From UBA1740 sp045587025 (GTDB lineage: Bacteria; Bacillota; Clostridia; Oscillospirales; CAG-272), in the NCBI GenBank assembly GCA_045587025.1, contig JAZNBK010000041.1, positions 1-64,000 on the forward strand: DNA of 64,000 nt, in the 5' to 3' direction. Below the pieces are notes generated by a model, which was given only the letters and a program-made list of their open reading frames with translations, did no database searches and had not been told where the DNA came from. Made by a program: the position numbers and the translations under genes. Position 1 is the first letter of the stretch. Each line of letters starts with the position of its first letter. Shown in pieces: positions 51,285 through 59,815 of this stretch.

Positions 51285-54200
51285 TTAAAGGATATCCTCG
51301 TCACTTTCCAAATCATCAGATGCTTCTTCAAAAACATCCTCATAGCTATCGTCGAACTCCTCGTCCTCCGAATAGTCATCTTCATCAGAAAGCTCATATT
51401 CTTCATCAACAGTTTCGCTACTGGAAATATTTTCGGTCTCTTCTATAACGGGAAGCTCCGGCAAATCATCGTCGTCAACGAGCTGTGAAAGCTCAATTTC
51501 CTCGCCGTTTTCGTCAAGAACACGAACGTCGAGAGCGAGCGACTGCAATTCTTTTACCAAAACCTTGAAGGATTCGGGAATGCCCGGAGTAGGAATGTTT
51601 TGTCCCTTTACAATTGCTTCATAAGTCTTAACGCGTCCTGTGACGTCGTCACTCTTGACGGTAAGGATTTCCTGAAGCGTGTAAGCTGCTCCGTACGCTT
51701 CCAAAGCCCAAACTTCCATTTCTCCGAAACGCTGACCGCCGAACTGCGCTTTACCACCAAGCGGCTGCTGTGTTACGAGTGAGTACGGACCGTTTGAACG
51801 GGCGTGGATCTTATCATCTACCAAGTGATGAAGCTTGAGGTAATACATGATACCAACGGTAACGGGGTTATCAAACGCATCTCCCGTTCTGCCGTCGTAA
51901 AGCGTCATCTTACCGTCTATAACCTTTACGTTGTTCTCTTTACGGAACGCATTGAGCTTTTCTTCATCCTGCTCAATTTCAGAGTCAACTCTCTGCAAAT
52001 CTATATTTCCGTTTTCGTCTGTTACCTCAATAAAGAGAGCTTTACCCTTTACGTTTTCTCCGTCGCGAATATCGCGCGCATAGCCCGCCTGACGTAAAAA
52101 TTCTACGATGTCCTTCTCGTTTGCGCCGTCGAATACGGGAGTCATAATCTTAACTCCGAGCTTCTTTGCGGCTAAGCCGAGGTGGACCTCAAGAACCTGT
52201 CCGATATTCATACGTGAAGGAACGCCAAGAGGATTAAGCACGATATCAAGCGGTGTTCCGTCTGAAAGGAAAGGCATATCTTCAGGGGGAAGTATTCTCG
52301 AAACGACACCCTTATTACCGTGACGGCCTGCCATTTTGTCTCCGACGGAAATCTTTCTCTTCTGCGCTATATATACGCGAACTACCTTATTTACACCGGG
52401 AGCGAGGTCGTCGGAATTTGAGCGGTCGAACACCTTTACGTCTACGACGATACCCGATTCTCCGTGCGGCAAACGAAGCGAGGAGTCTCTTACCTCTCTT
52501 GCCTTTTCGCCGAATATTGCGCGGAGCAATCTTTCCTCAGGCGTCAATTCGGTTTCACCCTTAGGCGTAACCTTACCTACGAGGATGTCGCCTGCGCGTA
52601 CCTCAGTACCTATCTTTACGATACCCTCTTCGTCCAAATCCTTCAACGCATCGTCACCGACGTTAGGCACTTCGCGCGTGATTTCCTGCGGACCGAGCTT
52701 CGTATCTCTCGCCTCTACGGAATGTTCTTCTATATGAATGGACGTATAAGTATCCTCACGGACTAATTTTTCATTCAAAAGGACTGCGTCCTCGTAGTTG
52801 TATCCTTCCCAGGTCATAAAGCCGATAAGGGCGTTTTTACCAAGGGAAATTTCACCGTTAGAGGTAGCGGGACCGTCCGCAATTACCTGTCCTTTTATAA
52901 TCTGCTCTCCCTGTTTAACTATCGGGCGTTGATTTACACAAGTACCCTGGTTAGAGCGTTTGAACTTAATGAGGTGGTACGTTTCCTTCTTTCCGCTATC
53001 GGTAAGAATGGTAATGCTGTCGGAATCAACACGCTCAACGACACCGCCCTCACGAGCAACGACAACGGCGCCTGAATCGACTGCCGCCTTGTATTCCATA
53101 CCCGTCGCAATATAGGGCGAGTCGGTCATCATAAGCGGAACTGCCTGCTTCTGCATGTTTGAACCCATAAGAGCACGGGTGTTGTCGTCGTTTTCAAGGA
53201 AGGGTATCATTGCCGTAGCAACGGAAACTACCATTTTAGGAGAGGCGTCCATATAATCAATCTTGTTACGGTCAACCTCTATAATCTCGGATTTATCACG
53301 GGCAATAACGCGCTTGTTTACGAAGCAGCCGTTTTCGTCAAGCTCTTCGTTCGCCTGAGCTATGATATAGCTGTCCTCGATATCGGCAGTCATATATTCA
53401 ATTTCAGACGTTACTCTGCCCGTCGCCTTGTCCACCTTACGATAAGGCGCCTCCAAAAATCCGTAGTCATTAATCTTTGCGTAAGTTGCAAGATAAGAAA
53501 TAAGACCGATGTTAGGACCTTCAGGCGTCTCGATAGGACACATTCTTCCATAGTGGGTATAATGCACGTCACGAACGTCAAAGGAAGCGCGGTCACGTGA
53601 CAAACCGCCGGGACCGAGAGCAGAAAGACGGCGCTTGTGTGTCAGCTCTGCCAACGGGTTGTTCTGGTCCATAAACTGAGACAAGGGTGAGGAGCCGAAG
53701 AATTCACGGATCGCAGTCGCAACGGGGCGAGTATTAATCAAATTCTGAGGAGTCATATCCTCGCTGTCGTGAACCGACATACGCTCCTTGATGTTCTTAT
53801 CCATCTTGGACATACCGATACGCATCTGGTTCTGGAGAAGCTCTCCTACGCAACGCAAACGACGGTTGCCCAAATGGTCGATATCGTCAAACGAGCCAAC
53901 GCCGTGCGTAAGGTTGAGCAAATAGTTGATAGATGAGAAAATATCATCCTTAGTTATATGCTTAGGGCAAAGCTCGGCAATTCTTTCCTTCGCCATTGCC
54001 TTTATCTGCTCTTCATCGCCTTCTGCCGCCGATATAATATCGCAAAGGACGGAATATCTGACCTTTTCGTTAATACCGCAATCCTTGAGGTTGTAGCCGA
54101 GAACGTATTCCGGCTCGACGGTGCCGTTTGCAAATACCTTTACCTCTGCTCCGGCTTCATTATTTATATATACTTCGTTTACAGCGGAGTGTTCAATCTT

Positions 54201-55172
54201 TTCTGCCAGATCACGAGAGATAATATCTCCTGCGTCGGCGATAAGCTCGCCCGTAATAACGCTTACGACAGGGCGCGCAAGCACGAAGCCCCTGATACGG
54301 TTCGCCAAAGCAAGCTTCTTATCGAACTTGTAACGTCCGACAGGCGCTAAATCGTAGCGCTTGGGATCAAAGAACAAGTTATTGACCAAAAGCTGAGCGC
54401 TCTCTATAATAGGCGGTTCGCCTGGACGAAGCTTTCTGTAAATTTCCTTAAGGGCTTCCTCTCCGAGAGTCGTATGTTCCGCTTCTGCATTTTTCGCACA
54501 TTCGTCCTTTGAAAAGGTAGCGCGAAGTATTTCCTCGTCGCCGAACATTTCAATAATGCTTTCATCGGACTCCTCGCCGAGCGCACGAATCAGAACCGTT
54601 ATCGGAATTTTTCTGGTTTTATCAATTTTTACGTAGAAAACGTTGCTTGCGTCTGTTTCATACTCAAGCCACGCTCCTCTATAAGGGATAACAGTGTTTT
54701 TATAGCTGTGATTTCCCGACTTATCCACCTCGCAGAGATAATATATACCGGGAGAACGAACAAGCTGAGAAACGATAACGCGCTCCGCACCGTTAATGAC
54801 GAACGTTCCGTTTTCGGTCATAAGAGGGAAATTGCCCATATAAATATCGGACTGCTTCAACTCTCCCGTCTCTTTATTCGTCAATCTTACAGACACTTTA
54901 AGCGGTGCTTCGTAGGTAGCGTCTCTTTCCTTGCATTCCTCGACCGAGTATCTCGGCTTAGAGTCAATAGAAAAGTCAACAAAGTTGATTTCAAGGTTGC
55001 CTGAATAATCCACAATAGGAGAAACATCCTTAAGAACCTCAAACATTCCCTCTTCTAAAAACCACTTAAATGACTTTTTCTGAACCTCAATAAGATTTGG
55101 CATATCAAGCGCTTCATCAATCTTAGAAAAACTCATTCTAACATTAGTGCCAAGCTTTTGGGGTTTTAGCAT
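51285..55172 (-). CDS. rpoB: RNA polymerase beta subunit
   Basis: RpoB forms the other half of the polymerase active cleft. The chosen start is the ATG at 55172 (MLKPQKLGTNVRMSFSK, 1295 aa) behind GGAGTG; an upstream TTG at 55205 lacks a ribosome-binding site. The rifampicin region reads FGSSPLSQFMDQNNPLAELTHKRRLSALGPGG-like in blocks, with Pro where E. coli has Gln510 and His, Arg and Ser at the main resistance positions. The last 65 residues form a very acidic tail (VDDDDLPE, SDEDDYSEDEEFDD, EEASDDLESDED). rpoC follows after 76 bp. Confidence 0.98.
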   Translation of the reverse strand: MLKPQKLGTNVRMSFSKIDEALDMPNLIEVQKKSFKWFLEEGMFEVLKDVSPIVDYSGNLEINFVDFSIDSKPRYSVEECKERDATYEAPLKVSVRLTNKETGELKQSDIYMGNFPLMTENGTFVINGAERVIVSQLVRSPGIYYLCEVDKSGNHSYKNTVIPYRGAWLEYETDASNVFYVKIDKTRKIPITVLIRALGEESDESIIEMFGDEEILRATFSKDECAKNAEAEHTTLGEEALKEIYRKLRPGEPPIIESAQLLVNNLFFDPKRYDLAPVGRYKFDKKLALANRIRGFVLARPVVSVITGELIADAGDIISRDLAEKIEHSAVNEVYINNEAGAEVKVFANGTVEPEYVLGYNLKDCGINEKVRYSVLCDIISAAEGDEEQIKAMAKERIAELCPKHITKDDIFSSINYLLNLTHGVGSFDDIDHLGNRRLRCVGELLQNQMRIGMSKMDKNIKERMSVHDSEDMTPQNLINTRPVATAIREFFGSSPLSQFMDQNNPLAELTHKRRLSALGPGGLSRDRASFDVRDVHYTHYGRMCPIETPEGPNIGLISYLATYAKINDYGFLEAPYRKVDKATGRVTSEIEYMTADIEDSYIIAQANEELDENGCFVNKRVIARDKSEIIEVDRNKIDYMDASPKMVVSVATAMIPFLENDDNTRALMGSNMQKQAVPLMMTDSPYIATGMEYKAAVDSGAVVVAREGGVVERVDSDSITILTDSGKKETYHLIKFKRSNQGTCVNQRPIVKQGEQIIKGQVIADGPATSNGEISLGKNALIGFMTWEGYNYEDAVLLNEKLVREDTYTSIHIEEHSVEARDTKLGPQEITREVPNVGDDALKDLDEEGIVKIGTEVRAGDILVGKVTPKGETELTPEERLLRAIFGEKAREVRDSSLRLPHGESGIVVDVKVFDRSNSDDLAPGVNKVVRVYIAQKRKISVGDKMAGRHGNKGVVSRILPPEDMPFLSDGTPLDIVLNPLGVPSRMNIGQVLEVHLGLAAKKLGVKIMTPVFDGANEKDIVEFLRQAGYARDIRDGENVKGKALFIEVTDENGNIDLQRVDSEIEQDEEKLNAFRKENNVKVIDGKMTLYDGRTGDAFDNPVTVGIMYYLKLHHLVDDKIHARSNGPYSLVTQQPLGGKAQFGGQRFGEMEVWALEAYGAAYTLQEILTVKSDDVTGRVKTYEAIVKGQNIPTPGIPESFKVLVKELQSLALDVRVLDENGEEIELSQLVDDDDLPELPVIEETENISSSETVDEEYELSDEDDYSEDEEFDDSYEDVFEEASDDLESDEDIL

Positions 55173-55239
55173 AGTAGAACCACTCCATTCCAATAAATTT
55201 TTCAAAAATAAATACGTACCCTATTTACACGAATTTCGA

Positions 55240-55294
55240 CAAGCAACGAAACATAATTTACACAAATTTTACATAAGTTTTACATAAGTTTTAC
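55240..55294 (-). repeat. 11-bp tandem repeats in the rpoB leader
   Basis: On the minus strand the unit GTAAAACTTAT is repeated twice exactly, followed by the variants GTAAAATTTGT and GTAAATTATGT. That makes four units in direct 11-nt phase between the promoter and the rpoB start. The rest of the 400-bp gap holds only the promoter and A/T-rich sequence; no gene is seen. Confidence 0.7.
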
Positions 55295-55357
55295 TCTTGA
55301 ACAAACTATGAACGAAATGAAAAATTCGCAAAATAGGCGAGTATAATGCAATTTAGT

Positions 55358-55386
55358 ATTGTATCACAAATATTACCATTTGTCAA
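55358..55386 (-). promoter_or_regulatory. rpoB-rpoC promoter
   Basis: Minus strand: TTGACA (55386-55381), 17-bp spacer, TACAAT (55363-55358). The leader is about 180 nt and rplJ-rplL are absent upstream, so rpoBC is an independent unit here. Confidence 0.82.
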
Positions 55387-55524
55387 GCATTTTCAAATAA
55401 TTTGTAAAAAAATATTTTTTAGGCAATTAAACCAACCAAAAAAAGAAAAAATATGCAAAATACACAAACAAATGCGCTGTTAAAATGAATTTTTAATATC
55501 AGAACTGTATTTGCTTCAAAAAAA

Positions 55525-55565
55525 AGAAATAAAAAATGACGTTCCCCCACGTTAATTGAGGAAAC
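55525..55565 (-). terminator. Terminator of the DUF554 gene
   Basis: Minus strand: GTTTCCTC (55565-55558) pairs with GGGGGAAC (55548-55541) using G-U pairs, followed by GTCATTTTTT and a further T run. Confidence 0.65.
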
Positions 55566-55617
55566 GCCGTTTGTTTAATATTTGTTAATTTTTAAAAAAC
55601 GCATAGGTTTTACGGTT

Positions 55618-56301
55618 TCACATAAACAGGCAGAGCAGAATAGGCAAGAAAATCGCAGGAATTAAATTCGCCGTACGAATTTTGGTAACGCCGAGCATAT
55701 TAAGACCTATTGCGACAATCACCAAAGATCCGACACAGGAAATTTCATTCATCATTGTGGGAGGCAGATGCGTGAGAAACAGCAGGGCAAACAAGGATAT
55801 TGAGCCCTGATATACAAGCAAGGCAAGCGAGGAAAAGGCGCATCCTATACCCATGGTACTCGCCATTATAAGACAGGAAATCATATCTATTACTGCCTTT
55901 GCAAGTATAGTATCAGGGTTCCCCATAGCGTCCTCAATAGCTCCTACTATCGCCATTGAGCCAACGCAGAAAAGAAGCGTACAGCTCACAAAGCCCTCGG
56001 CGACAGAAACGCTTTCATCGTTATGCTTCACCTTGGACTGAAGGAAGTCGCCCAACCTGTTCACGTATTTCTCTATATTTATAAGCTCGCCTATAAGCGC
56101 GCCAACGCCGAGAGAGATAATAGCTATCAGAACGTTCTCTCCTTCAAGCGCGCCCGAAACGCCTATGAAAAATACGCAAAGCGCCATACCGTGTAATATT
56201 GTTTGGCTCACTCTTTGGGGTATTCCCTTTTTAAGACGCGAACCGACAATGCCTGCTATCGCCACCAAGGCGGCGTTCACAAGCGTTCCAAGCATAAACA
56301 T
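55618..56301 (-). CDS. DUF554 family membrane protein (YdfK-like)
   Basis: The 227-aa integral membrane protein has about seven hydrophobic helices and Gly-rich motifs: GTLVNAALVAIAGIVGSRLKKGIP at the start, SLGVGALIGELINIEKYVNRLG, LLFCVGSMAIVGAIEDAMGNP and a C-terminal GSLVIVAIGLNMLGV. These match DUF554 (YdfK/YqgA), a widespread family without established function, possibly a transporter. AGAGGACAG precedes the ATG. It is read in the same direction as wecB, 90 bp downstream of it. Confidence 0.9.
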   Translation of the reverse strand: MFMLGTLVNAALVAIAGIVGSRLKKGIPQRVSQTILHGMALCVFFIGVSGALEGENVLIAIISLGVGALIGELINIEKYVNRLGDFLQSKVKHNDESVSVAEGFVSCTLLFCVGSMAIVGAIEDAMGNPDTILAKAVIDMISCLIMASTMGIGCAFSSLALLVYQGSISLFALLFLTHLPPTMMNEISCVGSLVIVAIGLNMLGVTKIRTANLIPAIFLPILLCLFM

Positions 56302-56391
56302 ATTCTGTCCTCTTTATGTATCTTATAGAAATATTTGCATTTAAAACACGAAAGGATTATAGCACAAGAGGTTAAACATTTCAATACTTTT

Positions 56392-57492
56392 TTAGAATTT
56401 TATCTTTTCCTTCAATATTTTTACGATTTGAGAAGAAACTCTGCCGTCGCCGTAGGAATACGCAGACGAGCGCATTTTAATATATTCTTCCCTGCTTTCA
56501 ATGAGGCGTTTCGTATTAATATAAATCTCATCTGTTTCCGTACCGACCAGCTTCATAATTCCGCTCATACATCCCTCGCTCCGCTCCGTAGTATCTCGCA
56601 TAATAAGCATAGGCACTCCGAGCGTTGCCGCCTCCTCCTGTATCCCTCCGCTATCACTCAAAACGAGAAACGATTTGGACAAAACGTTTTGAAAGTCATA
56701 CACCGACATTGGCTCTGACAGAATTACGTTTTCAACACCCGAAAGATTTGGAACTATCAAAGAGCGAACGGCAGGATTAGGATGCATCGGGCAAATAATT
56801 TTCAAGCTCGGATATTCGGCGGCTATACGCCTCACCGCTAAACACATATTCAAAATCGGCCTTCCTATATTTTCCCTTCTGTGAGCGGTAAAGAGTATTA
56901 TCTTTTTGCCCTTTTCCAGAAGCGCGTTTTTATAGGATGCCGTTACCGTATAACGCAAGGCGTCCGTCACCGTGTTCCCTACGACGAAAATATTTTCTTC
57001 CTTTTTTCTTAATGATATTAAATTATCTTTGGCGGCAATAGTTGGCGCAAAGCAATAGTCGGCAATCAGATCTATCGCCGCCCTGTTCCATTCCTCAGGG
57101 AAAGGCGAATTTACGTCAAACGAACGAAGCCCCGCTTCTATATGAACGATAGGTATTTTTTGGTAGAATGCAGCCAAGGCAGACGCAAATGCAGTGAGGG
57201 TATCTCCGTGAACGATTACAATTTTGGGATTTACTGTTAAAATCACCTCTGCATAGGCAAGCAGAGCGTTCGCCGTCAGATTTGTAATATCGCTTTTCCC
57301 CTCGCAAATCCTCAGATTTTTATCAGGGATTATTTTAAAAAAGTCGAGGACGTCGTCTGCAAGCGTACTATGCTGCCCCGAATGACATACGTAAAGAGAA
57401 AATCCGCTCTCCTTTTTCAATTCGATAATCAACGGGGCTAACTTTATTGCTTCAGGACGCGTACCAAAGGACACAAATATTTTTTCACTCAT
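56392..57492 (-). CDS. wecB: UDP-N-acetylglucosamine 2-epimerase (non-hydrolysing)
   Basis: It interconverts UDP-GlcNAc and UDP-ManNAc, the precursor of ManNAc-containing wall polysaccharides and teichoic-acid linkage units. The 366-aa protein has the GT-B fold with FGTRPEAIKLAPLI, VHGDTLTAFA, VHIEAGLRSFD, FTAHRRENIG and DSGGIQEEAATLGVPML. ManNAc units are also part of the pyruvylated polysaccharide recognised by S-layer domains, so it may work with the CsaB fusion at 2.1-4.3 kb (inference). GGAGAG precedes the ATG. Confidence 0.95.
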   Translation of the reverse strand: MSEKIFVSFGTRPEAIKLAPLIIELKKESGFSLYVCHSGQHSTLADDVLDFFKIIPDKNLRICEGKSDITNLTANALLAYAEVILTVNPKIVIVHGDTLTAFASALAAFYQKIPIVHIEAGLRSFDVNSPFPEEWNRAAIDLIADYCFAPTIAAKDNLISLRKKEENIFVVGNTVTDALRYTVTASYKNALLEKGKKIILFTAHRRENIGRPILNMCLAVRRIAAEYPSLKIICPMHPNPAVRSLIVPNLSGVENVILSEPMSVYDFQNVLSKSFLVLSDSGGIQEEAATLGVPMLIMRDTTERSEGCMSGIMKLVGTETDEIYINTKRLIESREEYIKMRSSAYSYGDGRVSSQIVKILKEKIKF

Positions 57493-57606
57493 CGTCGCTC
57501 TCCTTTCATCTTAATATATGAAAGGAATAAACAAAAAAATTACCGAAAAGCCCTCTGTCATCAAAGGAAAGAATTCGCTTTCTTGTAAAAAACTTAAAAT
57601 TTTTAG

Positions 57607-57634
57607 TTGATTTTTATATAATATATGGTATAAT
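57607..57634 (+). promoter_or_regulatory. Promoter of the amidase gene
   Basis: TTGATT (57607-57612), 16-bp spacer, TATAAT (57629-57634). Confidence 0.65.
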
Positions 57635-57671
57635 TAAATGTATTCATATTGCTTTAAATAACGGAGTTTTA

Positions 57672-59678
57672 ATGAAAAAACTATTATTTTTATTGCTTTT
57701 TTTAATGCTTTTTCTAACGGGCTGCGGCTTCAACGCAGAAAACGTTATATTTGAAGATGCGGAATTTATATATGACGGCACCGAAAAAAGCATTTTTTGC
57801 AAATCTAAAATTCCCGAAAACATAAATTTAATATATGAAAACAACTCTGCGACAGAGGCGGGAAGCTACACTACGTTGCTTTCCATATACGATAAAGACG
57901 GAGAGCTTTTAGCCGAAAAGAGCGCCACTCTTACGATAAAAAAAGCCACCTACGACATGAGCTCCGTTACATTTGAAAGCAAAGAGGTTTCATACAACGG
58001 AAAAGAGCATACCATTTCTGTTTCTTCTCTTCTGCCCGAGGGAGTGTCGGTTTCTTATTCGCAAAATTCCTACAAAAACGCAGGCACATACACCGTTACC
58101 GCCTACTTTTCCGGTGATGAAAAAAACTACGAAAAAATACCAAACATGTCCGCCGTTTTGACTATTCTGCCGATAGAGCCGAACCCTACATTCACCCTGC
58201 AAAACAGCTTTTTGCACTCGGCTTCAATTCCCGATTTGAAATCAGATATTGAAGGCAAGGCGGTCTTGGGAGAGAACCAATCGCTTGTACCGGGAACAAA
58301 CGTATATTACTTCGATTTTTATCCAAAAAGCACTAACTACAAAACGAAATTCGACATCCCGATTTCATTGACGGTAAAGTCATCGGTCAATTACATATCC
58401 GATAATTACAGCGTAGTAGAATACGTAGATTACGGAAAAACCGTCAAAAGCGTTTCTCTCTCGACCTACGAAAAGGATAACACTCTAAAGATTTTTTCAC
58501 ACTGGTCTAAAACGCAAAACGGCGCGCCTTTCGATTTTTCATCTCCCATTTATTCAGACCTGTCGTTATACGGAGTGTTTAAAACAGAAGCAAAAAAATA
58601 TGTTAATCTGCATCACTCCGAATCAAACGTCAAGCGCTTCGGATACTATTCATATCTTTTTCCGGCAAAATTACCTGAGATAAACGATAATCTTTTTCTT
58701 GGATGGTATAAAGAACCGTCTTATTACGCAGAAAAGGTCGTCGCCCTTAGTGATGCAAGCATTAGCGATTTGTACGCTATGTATATTCCGAAGGTAATTC
58801 TTAACGAAAACGAGAAGCTGTGGGCGCCAATCAAAGACGACTCGCCTAAAACGACCGCAACGGAAGATCTACTCACAAGCGCTTTAACAGATCTCCACCT
58901 GCAATTCATAAAAAATCATTCTCTTTCCACAGACGAATATTTTTGCTATCTCAAAAACCTAAGTGACAAGCATCTGTTCATAACGAAAGGCGATAGTGAA
59001 TATGAAATATATCACTTGGAATATTCGCCCTCTATCCAAATTCCAGACGAAGAGAGCGTAACTGTATTCGGAGATGAGACAAGGGGGCTTATCGTCACTG
59101 TAAAAAGAGATATTACGGCAAGGGATTTGGGCATTCTTATCTGCCTTGACGCAGGGCACGGAGGCAAAGACCCCGGAGCAGTTTCGGGACAAATTCGCGA
59201 GGCGGACATTGCCCTTTCGGTCATAAAGCTTCTTGCCGAAAAATGCGAGAGACAGGGCTTTTCCGTCCTGCTTACAAGAAGCTCTGACGTCTTTGTTGAG
59301 CTTATAGACAGATGCAAAATAGCTAATAAAGCAAACTCCGACATTTTCGTTTCCGTCCACTGTAATTCTGCTACGAATTCAATAGCAAACGGCACTGAGG
59401 TCTATTACGCCTATGGCACAAAAAGCCAACTGCTCGCCTATAGCGTATACAACAAAATGATAAGCGCGGTCCCTCTGACGGACAGGGGGGTAAAAACTCA
59501 AAACTATACGGTAATAAAGGATACGAATATGCCCGCAATTCTATGCGAGCTCGCGTTCATTTCAAACAGAAACGACCTTTTGGTTCTCGCCGATCCAGAC
59601 AGCCAAGAAAAGTGGGCAGAGGCGATCTGCAAAGGCATCTGCTCCTATTACGGGGTTCCTTATCTGGAATTTGAATAA
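57672..59678 (+). CDS. Lipoprotein N-acetylmuramoyl-L-alanine amidase with MBG and Flg_new-type repeats
   Basis: The 668-aa protein has a lipoprotein signal (LFLTGC, lipidated Cys18). Two MBG-like beta domains follow (about 25-90 with IYDGTEKS, 95-165 with SYNGKEHTISV), then a Ser/Tyr-rich region, and two InlB/Flg_new-like repeats (about 272-300 FSHWSK..LSLYGVF, 335-368 FLGWYKEPSYY..LYAMY). The C-terminal Amidase_3 zinc amidase spans about 490-665: zinc His in CLDAGHGGKDPGA, Glu in READIALS, His in FVSVHCNSA, catalytic Glu in LCELAFISN. It should cut stem peptides from glycan outside the membrane. All catalytic residues are present. Single gene with promoter and terminator. Confidence 0.93.
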   Translation: MKKLLFLLLFLMLFLTGCGFNAENVIFEDAEFIYDGTEKSIFCKSKIPENINLIYENNSATEAGSYTTLLSIYDKDGELLAEKSATLTIKKATYDMSSVTFESKEVSYNGKEHTISVSSLLPEGVSVSYSQNSYKNAGTYTVTAYFSGDEKNYEKIPNMSAVLTILPIEPNPTFTLQNSFLHSASIPDLKSDIEGKAVLGENQSLVPGTNVYYFDFYPKSTNYKTKFDIPISLTVKSSVNYISDNYSVVEYVDYGKTVKSVSLSTYEKDNTLKIFSHWSKTQNGAPFDFSSPIYSDLSLYGVFKTEAKKYVNLHHSESNVKRFGYYSYLFPAKLPEINDNLFLGWYKEPSYYAEKVVALSDASISDLYAMYIPKVILNENEKLWAPIKDDSPKTTATEDLLTSALTDLHLQFIKNHSLSTDEYFCYLKNLSDKHLFITKGDSEYEIYHLEYSPSIQIPDEESVTVFGDETRGLIVTVKRDITARDLGILICLDAGHGGKDPGAVSGQIREADIALSVIKLLAEKCERQGFSVLLTRSSDVFVELIDRCKIANKANSDIFVSVHCNSATNSIANGTEVYYAYGTKSQLLAYSVYNKMISAVPLTDRGVKTQNYTVIKDTNMPAILCELAFISNRNDLLVLADPDSQEKWAEAICKGICSYYGVPYLEFE

Positions 59679-59715
59679 GCGCATTACAAATTAATTTTCT
59701 CATCAATAAAAGCAA

Positions 59716-59747
59716 AAAGGAAATCTCGCAAAAGATTTCCTTTTTTT
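59716..59747 (+). terminator. Amidase terminator
   Basis: AAAGGAAATCT (59716-59726) pairs perfectly with AGATTTCCTTT (59733-59743), followed by T. Confidence 0.9.
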
Positions 59748-59760
59748 GTTGTATAAGGAT

Positions 59761-59790
59761 ACAGCCAGCGCCGATCAAGGCACTGGCTGT
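59761..59790 (-). terminator. Hairpin after the methyltransferase-like gene
   Basis: A 12-bp stem (59761-59772 with 59779-59790, ACAGCCAG/CTGGCTGT). The single non-Watson-Crick position is a G-U pair on the minus strand but a C-A mismatch on the plus strand, so it belongs to the minus-strand transcript. It lacks a U tail. Confidence 0.55.
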
Positions 59791-59815
59791 TATTTGTTAA
59801 ATCAGATACAAATTA

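Noticed and set aside
53600..53720. Rifampicin-resistance substitution in RpoB
   Set aside because: The position equivalent to E. coli Gln510 is Pro, but the major resistance positions (Asp516, His526, Ser531 equivalents) are wild type, so this is more likely lineage variation.
55173..55205. Upstream TTG start for rpoB
   Set aside because: No ribosome-binding site; GGAGTG correctly precedes the ATG at 55172.
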